A stretch of DNA of 13,509 nt from Lysobacterales bacterium (GTDB taxonomy: Bacteria > Pseudomonadota > Gammaproteobacteria > Xanthomonadales > SZUA-36). The stretch is taken from assembly GCA_026193295.1 (NCBI GenBank), contig JAPHSB010000402.1, positions 1 to 13,509 on the forward strand, written 5' to 3'. The notes beneath the pieces were generated by a model, which saw only the letters and a program-made list of their open reading frames with translations, ran no database searches and was not told the origin of the DNA. A program made the translations under genes and the position numbers. Shown here one piece after another: positions 1-6,240 of this stretch. Every line of letters begins with the position of its first letter. The stretch's first letter is position 1.

Positions 1-1036
1 CGTCCAGACCTGAATAGCCCGTGATGTGCCCGTCGCAGGACGGCCGCAGGGCGATCATGCCGGCGGCGTAGCGTCGTGACGGCGCCCGCTGCGGTCGGCC
101 GTGGGTCAGGGCCGAGGCCCATTCGAGGTAGAGGTCGAAGTCGTTGGCCGCGTTGTACACGTCCCACTGGCCGACGCCCGGCGGCCGGCAGCCGATCTCG
201 GAAAACTTGAGTCCCTTGGGTCCGGCAAACCATTCCATGTGGGTAGCCGACGTGCCGATGTCCAGGATACGTATGACGTCGCGGCCCATCTCACGGACTT
301 CGCGGTAGCCGGGCGCGTCGATGCGGTTGGTGGTGACCATCTGCGGCGAGATCCAGCGCTCCCGCATGGCCTGCAGAACGTTCGGGTAGTAATGCGTGAT
401 GAACTCGTGCACCACCTCGCCGTCAATGGTCAGGGTGTCGAGATACCCCTCGTGGCCCTCGATAAACTCCTCGATCGCCACTTCCGCGCCATCGGCCAGT
501 CCGCATTCCCAGATGACCCGCTCGAGCTCCTTGCCGTCACGCACCTTCCAGGTGCCCGAGGCGCCGGCCCCGGCCGGCGGTTTCATGATCAGCGGGTAGC
601 CGACCTGCTTTGCGAAATCCCGCGCCTCCTGCGGCTCCCCCGCGCGCGTGGACCGGGCGCAAGGAATGCCGGCCTCGCGCAGCGCCTCTTTCATGGCGGG
701 CTTGTCACGGCACAGGTAGGCCGTGCGCACGGACGTGCCGGGTATGCCGGCTGCCTCGCGGGCCTTTGCGGCAGCCATGATATGGGCTTCCACGGTCGCT
801 TCCAGGCGGTCGACATTAACGCGGCCCTGAACCTGCTGCACGGCCCGCAGCAGAGAGGGCTCATGCACCACCGACTTCACCTGCACGTAGTGGCTCAGCC
901 AGCCCTTGATGTCGTCGGCCAGGTGCTCCTGTGGCCGCTCGCCGATGCCGATGACGGTGGCGCCGGCCTGGTGCAGGCCGCGCACGAATTCCCGTTGATT
1001 ATAGGGAAACGAGGGTTCGATGAAGATGATGTTCAT
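1..1036 (-). CDS. ATP-grasp ligase-like protein, paralogue A (C-terminus outside window)
   Basis: 345 codons are open from the ATG at 1036 to the left edge, so the C-terminus is missing. An AGGAAA ribosome-binding site lies about 8 bases upstream of the ATG. Residues 1-100 look like a pre-ATP-grasp Rossmann-type domain, beginning MNIIFIEPSFPYN. The ATP-grasp fold follows. A lysine in RDKPAMKEALREAGIP (110-125) and the strand YPLIMKP with the glycine-rich loop AGAGASG (147-161) should bind ATP. VAIEEFIEG (187-194) is the hinge and adenine-contact strand. HMEW (266-269) and SEIGCRPPG (279-287) should supply the metal and phosphate ligands. The usual Glu-x-Asn-x-Arg signature reads E-I-G-C-R, closer to the PurK/PurT style. 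Members of this superfamily join a carboxylate to an amine, thiol or similar group via an acylphosphate; the substrate here is unknown. The gene lies 30 bases downstream of glgA on the same strand, so co-transcription is likely. It is paralogous to the gene at 2619-3836. Confidence 0.85.
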   Translation of the reverse strand, partial: MNIIFIEPSFPYNQREFVRGLHQAGATVIGIGERPQEHLADDIKGWLSHYVQVKSVVHEPSLLRAVQQVQGRVNVDRLEATVEAHIMAAAKAREAAGIPGTSVRTAYLCRDKPAMKEALREAGIPCARSTRAGEPQEARDFAKQVGYPLIMKPPAGAGASGTWKVRDGKELERVIWECGLADGAEVAIEEFIEGHEGYLDTLTIDGEVVHEFITHYYPNVLQAMRERWISPQMVTTNRIDAPGYREVREMGRDVIRILDIGTSATHMEWFAGPKGLKFSEIGCRPPGVGQWDVYNAANDFDLYLEWASALTHGRPQRAPSRRYAAGMIALRPSCDGHITGYSGLD

Positions 1037-1066
1037 GCGAGGTTTCCTGGTGGTCGGCCGGCCGAT

Positions 1067-2533
1067 TCAGCGTCCGGTGAGTTGACGGAACACATCGACA
1101 TACACCTGTCCCTGCCGTTTCCAGGAATAGTCCATGGCCATGCCGTTCTGCATCAGCTTACGCCAGCTGCGCTTGTCCTGGTACAGCTGTAGGCCGAAAT
1201 CGATGGCCCAGCGCAGGCCGGTGGCGTCGTAATGGTCGAAGACGATGCCGGTACCCTGGCCGGTGGCCGGATCGAACAGCTGCACCGAGTCGGCCAGGCC
1301 GCCGGTCCGCCGGACAATCGGGGGTGTGCCATAGCGTAGGCTGTACATCTGGTTCAGGCCGCAGGGCTCGAACAGCGACGGCATCAGGAACAGGTCGCTG
1401 CCGGCTTCGATCCAGTGCGCCAGCCGGTTGTTGAAGCCGCGCCAGAAACAGACCCGGTCGGGAAAGCTTTGCTGCAGCCAGTGAAAAAATTGCTCATAGC
1501 GCGTCTCGCCGCTGCCCAGCACGACCAGGGCGAAGCGGCGCTGCTCTAGCATGCGTGGTACTACCTGCTGCACGAGGTCGAGGCCTTTCTGCCAGGTCAG
1601 GCGCGAGACCATGCCGATCAGCGGCAGGTCCGCACTGTCCGCCAGGCCAAGTTCCTGCAGCAGGGCCTGCTTGTTCTGTTTCTTGCCGGCGGTGCTGCGG
1701 GCGTTGTAGGTGTGCGGGATCAACGGGTCGCTGCGCGGATTCCATTCCGTGAAGTCCACACCATTGAGAATGCCAATCAGCGAGCCGTGGCGCTGGCGCA
1801 GCAGTTCCTGCAGGCCCATGCCATACTCGGGGCTCAGGATTTCCCGGGCGTAAGTCGGACTGACCGTGGTCAGCAGGTCTGCGAACAGCACGCCGCTCTT
1901 CATGAAGTTGATGCGGTCCTGGGCGAGGTCTTCCTGGGACAGGCTGCCGCGATGATCCTGCAGACCCATGTCGTACAGGATATCGGTGCCGAACACGCCC
2001 TGGAACGCGATGTTGTGGATCGTGAGAACCGACCGCGTCCGCGCGAACAGGCGGTCCCAGGCATACAGCGTCCTCAGGTATAGCGGCACCAGTGCCGTGT
2101 GCCAGTCGTGGCAATGGAAGATGTCCGGTGCGAACGCCATGGCCTGGCACATCTCGATGGCGGCCCGTGACAGCGCGATGAAGCGCAGGTGCTCGTCTGG
2201 CCCGCCGGTGTAGACGCCGGGCCGGTCGTACAACTCGGGACAGCGCAGCAGGTAGATTTTTAGGGCCGAGCCGGGCAGGGTCGCGGTGTCGATGGAGTAG
2301 CGATAGTGGTGGTTGCCCAGCCACAGGTGGCGGTCCTGCAGAAAATGGACCGGCGTGATGTCCAGGCCAGAGGTGTCGATCGCCGAGTGGAGTGGCATCA
2401 GCGCGCGGATGTCGTGACCTTGAGCGTCGAAATACAGCGACAACGCCGCGGCGACATCGGCCAGTCCGCCGGTCTTGGCCAGTGGCGTCATTTCCGATGT
2501 GGCCAGGCAGATTTTGAGTGGTTCTTGAGCCAT
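1067..2533 (-). CDS. glgA: Glycogen synthase, ADP-glucose type (GT5)
   Basis: This 488-residue cytosolic glycosyltransferase would extend alpha-1,4-glucan chains from ADP-glucose in glycogen synthesis. Length fits the bacterial GlgA family (the E. coli enzyme is about 477 residues). The N-terminal ADP-glucose-binding motif K-T-G-G-L is at residues 20-24. The conserved strand LTIHNIAFQG is present in the N-terminal GT-B domain. The C-terminal domain carries PSLFEPCGL (Glu389 of the E-x-P-C-G-L motif) and RRTGGLADSV (about 408-417). The protein looks complete and intact. The ATG at 2533 is the best start because the next residues match the family's N-terminal strand, although I see no good Shine-Dalgarno sequence. 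It probably heads a two-gene unit with the ATP-grasp gene downstream. No glgC, glgB or glgP gene is in the window. Confidence 0.95.
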   Translation of the reverse strand: MAQEPLKICLATSEMTPLAKTGGLADVAAALSLYFDAQGHDIRALMPLHSAIDTSGLDITPVHFLQDRHLWLGNHHYRYSIDTATLPGSALKIYLLRCPELYDRPGVYTGGPDEHLRFIALSRAAIEMCQAMAFAPDIFHCHDWHTALVPLYLRTLYAWDRLFARTRSVLTIHNIAFQGVFGTDILYDMGLQDHRGSLSQEDLAQDRINFMKSGVLFADLLTTVSPTYAREILSPEYGMGLQELLRQRHGSLIGILNGVDFTEWNPRSDPLIPHTYNARSTAGKKQNKQALLQELGLADSADLPLIGMVSRLTWQKGLDLVQQVVPRMLEQRRFALVVLGSGETRYEQFFHWLQQSFPDRVCFWRGFNNRLAHWIEAGSDLFLMPSLFEPCGLNQMYSLRYGTPPIVRRTGGLADSVQLFDPATGQGTGIVFDHYDATGLRWAIDFGLQLYQDKRSWRKLMQNGMAMDYSWKRQGQVYVDVFRQLTGR

Positions 2534-2618
2534 GTGACAGTTACGGCCCCGGTAATGTGAGGCGATCCCTTAGTGGAGTATTCTAACGGTATCCAACCCC
2601 CTACCGGTTCAAAAAATG
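2534..2618. promoter_or_regulatory. Divergent intergenic region with overlapping -10-like elements
   Basis: This short gap separates the glgA start (minus strand) from the second ATP-grasp gene (plus strand), so promoters for both must lie here or inside the genes. The heptamer TATTCTA at 2579-2585 reads as TATTCT on the plus strand and as TAGAAT on the minus strand. Each matches the sigma-70 -10 consensus at four or five positions. No convincing -35 box lies at the standard spacing on either strand. A TTGAAC on the minus strand is 21 bases away from its TAGAAT. If real, the overlap would make the two genes compete for polymerase or share one regulator. Sequence evidence is weak. Confidence 0.3.
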
Positions 2619-3836
2619 ATGAATGTCTTGCTCCTCTCCCCGGGCTACCCTGCCGACATGCCGGAATTTACGCGTGGCCTGGCCGAAGCAGGCGCGCGCG
2701 TGTTCGGTGTCGGCGACACGCCGCCGGATGGTTTGCCGCCGCTGGTGCGCCGCTGCCTGGCCGATTACATCCCGGTGCGTTCCCTGTGGGACGAGGACGC
2801 GGTGATCGAAGCGCTGCGCCAACGCTTGCGTGGCGACCGGCTGGACCGCATCGAATGCCTCTGGGAGCCCGGCATCCTGCTGGCGGCCCGTTTGCGGGAA
2901 ACCTTCGGCATCCCTGGCCTCGACGTGGCCCAGGCGCAGCGTTTCCGCGACAAGGAACTGATGAAGCAGGCGCTGGACGCGGCCGGCATCCGCACGCCGC
3001 GCCACGTCGCAGCGCAGTCCGTGGCTGCGGTGTGGGAGGCGGCGGAGAAGATCGGTTACCCGATCATCCTGAAGCCCATCGACGGGGCTGGCTCGGCCGA
3101 CACCTATCGGGTGCGCGACGCCGACGAACTGCGGGCCGTGTTGCCGCGCCTGCGTCACGTGCCGATGGTCAGCGTCGAGGAGTTTATCGACGGTGAGGAA
3201 TACACCTTCGACACCATAACCGTTGGTGGCCGCATCGCCTACTACAACATCGCCTGGTACCGCCCGCGGCCACTGGTTGCGCGCAGCAACGAGTGGATCA
3301 GTCCGCAGGTCGTTGCCTTGTGCGATCTCGACCGGCCCGAACTGCAGGGCGGCGTGAAAATGGGCTTCGAGGTGATCGAAGCGCTCGGCTTCGACACCGG
3401 CTTCACCCACATGGAGTGGTACCGCAAGGCCGACGGCGAAGTCGTGTTCGGTGAGATCGGCGCCCGCCCGCCGGGCGCCCACCAGGTCGACCAGATGAAA
3501 TTCGTCTGCGATTTCGACGTGTTCCGCGAGTGGGCCAACGCCGTCACGCGGGGGCAGATCAGCGACGGCATCACAGCGAAGTTCAACGTCGCCAACATCT
3601 ACAAGCGCGCTCGCGGCGTCGGCCGCATCTCGGCCGTCGAAGGCGCCGACAAGCTGCAACGGGAGTTCGGCCAGCACGTGGTCTGGAACACTTTGCTGCC
3701 GGTTGGTGCGGAACGCCGGGATTGGCGCAAGACCCTGGTCTCCGACGGTTTCATCATGCTGCGCCATCCGGACCTGGCTACGACTCTGGACATGGCGGAC
3801 AGAGTGGGATCGGAGCTGCACCTTTATGCGAGCTGA
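2619..3836 (+). CDS. ATP-grasp ligase-like protein, paralogue B (complete)
   Basis: 405 residues from the ATG at 2619. An overlapping ATG at 2616 adds one Met. I chose 2619 because MNVLLLSPGYP then aligns with MNIIFIEPSFP of paralogue A. No clear Shine-Dalgarno sequence; the start is preceded by an A-run. Residues 1-100 form the pre-ATP-grasp domain. The ATP-grasp motifs are RDKELMKQALDAAGI (110-124), YPIILKPIDGAGSA (147-160), VEEFIDGEEY (186-195), HMEWY (264-268) and GEIGARPPG (278-286). The Glu and Arg of the E-x-N-x-R motif are kept, but Asn is replaced by Gly, as in paralogue A. A C-terminal region of about 90 residues after 315 is probably a lid or dimerisation domain. Likely reaction: ATP-dependent ligation of a carboxylate through an acylphosphate; the substrate cannot be read from sequence. 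It is transcribed divergently from glgA. Confidence 0.87.
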   Translation: MNVLLLSPGYPADMPEFTRGLAEAGARVFGVGDTPPDGLPPLVRRCLADYIPVRSLWDEDAVIEALRQRLRGDRLDRIECLWEPGILLAARLRETFGIPGLDVAQAQRFRDKELMKQALDAAGIRTPRHVAAQSVAAVWEAAEKIGYPIILKPIDGAGSADTYRVRDADELRAVLPRLRHVPMVSVEEFIDGEEYTFDTITVGGRIAYYNIAWYRPRPLVARSNEWISPQVVALCDLDRPELQGGVKMGFEVIEALGFDTGFTHMEWYRKADGEVVFGEIGARPPGAHQVDQMKFVCDFDVFREWANAVTRGQISDGITAKFNVANIYKRARGVGRISAVEGADKLQREFGQHVVWNTLLPVGAERRDWRKTLVSDGFIMLRHPDLATTLDMADRVGSELHLYAS

Positions 3837-3947
3837 GTGCGTTGCGGCAAATCCCGCTTACTATCCGCAGAAGAAGGAACTGGCGTGCCAAGGTTCAACA
3901 TCGCAAGTCTTTTCGTCTGCAGTTTCAATATCGTTGAGAGAAAAACA

Positions 3948-4415
3948 ATGCAGTTATCTATGAAAAGCGTTCTCGGGATCGTCATTCTGGCCCTTAGCGT
4001 GCTCGCGGTGCCCCAGTCGGGTTCTGCCGGGTCACCAACGGTACATAGGGCCGTCCTGGTCACGGGCGCAAGTTCCGGCATCGGCCTGAAGATCACGGAG
4101 AAACTGGCGGCCAGTGGCTACCATGTCTACGCAGGAGCCAGGAAGGCCGACGATCTGGAGCGGCTGAATGCAGAAGGCATTGCGAGTTTTGGGGCGGGGC
4201 AGCCGGAGCCCGACGCGGTAGCCGCTGCCGTGGAGCACGCGCTTTTTGCTGAATCGCCCAAACGGCGGTATATGGTGACGCCCGACCAGGAACAGGCAAG
4301 GGTCACACTGAAGGACGCGATCCGGCGCGTGGCGGAACTCAATCAGGACCACGAATTCAGCTACAGCCGCGATGAGTTGGTCAAAATGATGGACGAGGCA
4401 CTGGACGCTTTGTAG
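3948..4415 (+). pseudogene. Exported short-chain dehydrogenase with catalytic core deleted
   Basis: 155 residues from the ATG at 3948, with GAGAG 7 bases upstream. Residues 1-27 form a signal peptide: a basic Lys, a hydrophobic core GIVILALSVLAV and a plausible cleavage site after SGSA. Residues 35-77 are a good Rossmann start, with TGASSGIG at 39-46 and YAGARK at 61-66, the cofactor-binding half of a classical SDR. From residue 86 the sequence jumps to the extreme C-terminus of the same family (EPDAVAAAVEHALFAESPKRRYMV). The middle of the fold, with the NNAG strand and the Ser-Tyr-Lys catalytic residues, is absent. SDRs of this type usually run to 250-300 residues, so roughly 110-140 are missing, yet the frame stays open to the normal end. 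The reading frame is open back to 3837, but its upstream part looks non-coding. Redox activity is very unlikely; most likely an in-frame deletion pseudogene. Confidence 0.75.
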
Positions 4416-4432
4416 GAATGCCTCGAACCAGG

Positions 4433-4467
4433 GCGGCTTCTGGCCGAACTGAGAGCCAGAATTCCGC
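4433..4467 (+). terminator. Possible hairpin downstream of the SDR relic
   Basis: GCGG (4433-4436) and TTCTGGC (4438-4444) pair with GCCAGAA (4455-4461) and CCGC (4464-4467) around a 10-base loop, with a small internal bulge. The stem begins 18 bases after the SDR stop codon. No T-run follows, so it is at best a weak or Rho-assisted terminator. Confidence 0.35.
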
Positions 4468-4666
4468 GCGAATAACAGCTAGGGGAGTGCTGCTTTACTC
4501 GCCATAACGGAACTTCGAAAGACTAATTATTCAGTGGCGCTCATGGCTGCCTTCGGCCGGCAAGGGACCTGACAAACTATGCTTGCAGGACACGGTTGAA
4601 CCTGAGCACAGAGTCCGATGGCTCCATAGCCAAATGTGATTTCCGACACTGGGACATTCGCTCAAC
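4468..4666. other. Intergenic gap, nothing recognised
   Basis: The stretch between the SDR relic's hairpin and the stop codon of the EamA transporter holds no frame with coding character, no clear promoter and no repeat that I can see. It separates two convergent genes, so a terminator for the transporter would be expected near 4600-4666, but no strong hairpin is evident there. Confidence 0.4.
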
Positions 4667-5542
4667 TTACCGGCGGCGTTCGATGAACACCAGGGCAATG
4701 CCGCCCAGGATGCCCGCCGACGACCATATCAGGCGCAGCGTTAGGCTTTCACCTAAGAAGACGATGCCGCCCACCGCGGTCAGTGCCGGCACGCCGAGCT
4801 GAATGGCCGCCGCTTGGGTGGCCCGCAGCGCCGGCAATACGCTGTACCAGATTGCATAACCGATTCCAGAAGCGATCGAGCCCGATGCAACTGCGTAGGC
4901 GGCTCCACGCAGGTCCCAGGACGCCCACGCAGCGGAAAGAGCCAACAGCACCGCGGCCAGTGCGACAGCCCCCAGAAAATTCCCCGTCGTCAATGCGACC
5001 GGGCTGAGGCTTCGCCGACCCAGCAGCGAGTACACGCCCCAGGCCAGGCCGGAGATAATCATCAGGATCGCCCCCTGCCAGCTTGGGGCGGTCGCCCCCG
5101 GGGCCAGCAGGATGACCAGTCCCAGTACCGCAAGCACGACCCCCACGACCTGACGCAGCCGGAGACGCTCGCCTTGCATAAGACCCGCGGAGATCATGCT
5201 GACCTGGACGGCTCCGAACAGCAGCAGCGTGCCAATGCCGGCGTCGAGCGTTACGTATGCGTACGATAGGGTCGCAGCATAGATGAACAGGCTGATCGCA
5301 CCGGCCCTGCTGCCCGTCGGCGCGGCGCCCCGGCCTTGCCACTGTAGGATCAGCCAAAGCGTAATGGCTCCCGATGCGAGGCGAATGAGCGTGAAGCTGG
5401 CCGGATCCAGATGGGTCCCCACCAATGCCATGCGGCACAGCAGGGGATTAGCGGCGAAGGCAAGCAGGACGAGCGCCATGCTGCCGATCAACCGAATGCG
5501 CCCGGTCAGCTTCTCATTTTCCGGACGGCGCAATCCTGACAT
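4667..5542 (-). CDS. EamA/DMT-family membrane transporter
   Basis: 291 residues from the ATG at 5542. The protein is strongly hydrophobic, with about ten membrane segments in two repeated halves, as in the drug/metabolite transporter (EamA, 10-TMS) superfamily. The first half starts at IRLIGSMALVLLAFAANPLLCRMAL. The second starts near SWQGAILMIISGLAWGVYSLLGRRSL, whose Gly-Leu-Ala-Trp-Gly-x-Tyr-Ser is typical of the EamA repeat. The C-terminus ends in GIALVFIERRR, leaving basic residues in the cytoplasm. Members export amino acids, metabolites or drugs; the substrate cannot be assigned. Start choice is uncertain. GGAGG directly abuts the ATG at 5542, which is too close. The in-frame TTG at 5533 has that GGAGG at a better distance, and an upstream TTG at 5593 is also open. 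No partner gene is adjacent. Confidence 0.82.
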   Translation of the reverse strand: MSGLRRPENEKLTGRIRLIGSMALVLLAFAANPLLCRMALVGTHLDPASFTLIRLASGAITLWLILQWQGRGAAPTGSRAGAISLFIYAATLSYAYVTLDAGIGTLLLFGAVQVSMISAGLMQGERLRLRQVVGVVLAVLGLVILLAPGATAPSWQGAILMIISGLAWGVYSLLGRRSLSPVALTTGNFLGAVALAAVLLALSAAWASWDLRGAAYAVASGSIASGIGYAIWYSVLPALRATQAAAIQLGVPALTAVGGIVFLGESLTLRLIWSSAGILGGIALVFIERRR

Positions 5543-5836
5543 CCTCCACCAACCCAGCGCTTTCAAGCGTGTTTGCCAGCCGCGTGCCGGCAAACCGGTC
5601 CACGGAGGCGATAGTCACGTGTCGCCTCGCAGTTGTTCTATCGTATCGAGCCGGATAGCCAGGGTCGCCCATGCTGAAACCCATTCGTTCGACAAGCACT
5701 CACCGGTTTACGCACCAAGGCAGCGTCTCGAGGTAGTCGGGCGTCATGGCGTTGCCCTCCGTTCTGGCGATTCCGAAGCAGATAGTAACAATAATGCAGC
5801 CCGCTGCCTGATTCGAGCAGGAGGCGCCGATCGCGT
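5543..5836. other. Degenerate non-coding stretch upstream of the transporter
   Basis: About 290 bases between the transporter start and the last recognisable codon of the Rieske-glutamate synthase relic. On the minus strand it holds a 15-codon frame with a strong ribosome-binding site (listed separately). Immediately after that stop comes a GTG-started frame of 61 codons (5514-5699) that overlaps the transporter start. Its product resembles no family I know and has the look of debris. No transposase or terminal inverted repeats are visible. Confidence 0.4.
5700..5747 (-). other. 15-codon frame with strong Shine-Dalgarno; leader peptide or gene relic
   Basis: The ATG at 5747 has GGAGGG at 5755-5760 with 7 bases of spacing, close to ideal. 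It encodes MTPDYLETLPWCVNR and then stops at 5702-5700, with a GTG codon starting on the very next base. The initiation region is better than that of most full genes in the window. It may be the preserved 5' end of a destroyed gene, or a short leader upstream of the transporter, which starts about 160 bases further on. The peptide itself is not recognised. Confidence 0.3.
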
Positions 5837-6122
5837 CAGAAGCGGGATATCCAGGCGGAGCGGCGTGGCGGCCGATAACGAGATCGGTTCCGACTTCTTT
5901 CTCATCCAGCAGAGGTAACTTGTGTAATTGGCCTACTAAGAACTGTGTACCATCCCATTTGGGCAGCGCGTCGCGCGGCACGCCCATCGCCGCTGACGGC
6001 CAGTGATGGCCGACCTTGCTGAGGTCGTCGTTGCTGACCTGGCCACCGAAGCGCGTGATCACCAGGTCAACGTCTGCAACCGATGCATGGACGGGCGCCC
6101 TGTCGGCGAGTTGTACAAAATC
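5837..6122 (-). pseudogene. Relic of a Rieske-glutamate synthase (FMN domain) family gene
   Basis: Three pieces of one known architecture survive: an N-terminal Rieske-type ferredoxin followed by a GltB-like FMN domain. Reading the minus strand, DFVQLADRAPVHASVADVD and LVITRFGGQVS match the start of the Rieske domain. It then breaks at about 6025-6038, before the Cys-x-His cluster ligands. The text resumes at DLSKVGHHWPSAAMGVPRDA and continues through the linker that begins the glutamate synthase domain (PLLDEKEVGTDLVIG). After VIG, near 5866-5870, the match TPLRLDIPLL continues in a different frame, and homology ends at about 5837. So it has an internal deletion of roughly the rest of the Rieske domain, a frameshift, and loss of the whole catalytic barrel. 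A frame stays open from 6401 to 5700, but its ends are not homologous and its 5' end overlaps mddA. Family assignment is from memory of the motifs. Confidence 0.7.
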
Positions 6123-6240
6123 ATAGATGGCAATTAGATCAGTTGCTGCAGATGCGCTACAGGGGATGACGGGTAACTGTTTTGGGTCCGAGGCGGCTAT
6201 GGCGGCACCCGGAAAAATGCCCGTGCGCCGTGCAGTGACC

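Noticed and set aside
101..1192. Plus-strand open frame of 363 codons
   Set aside because: It is antisense to the ATP-grasp gene at 1-1036 and to the end of glgA; the minus-strand translation carries all the ATP-grasp motifs. High GC keeps the antisense frame open.
2601..3821. Minus-strand open frame of 406 codons
   Set aside because: Mirror of the ATP-grasp gene at 2619-3836; its translation is rich in Arg, His, Asp and Val with no recognisable motif.
3837..3947. N-terminal extension of the SDR relic from the GTG at 3837
   Set aside because: It would place a long non-family stretch before a clear signal peptide; the ATG at 3948 has a better ribosome-binding site.
4749..5438. Second minus-strand frame inside the transporter gene
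   Set aside because: Low-complexity Arg/Gly/Ala-rich translation without membrane segments, shifted against the convincing ten-helix transporter frame.
5283..5918. Plus-strand open frame of 211 codons
   Set aside because: Overlaps the transporter's 5' part and the debris; composition is atypical and no family is recognised.
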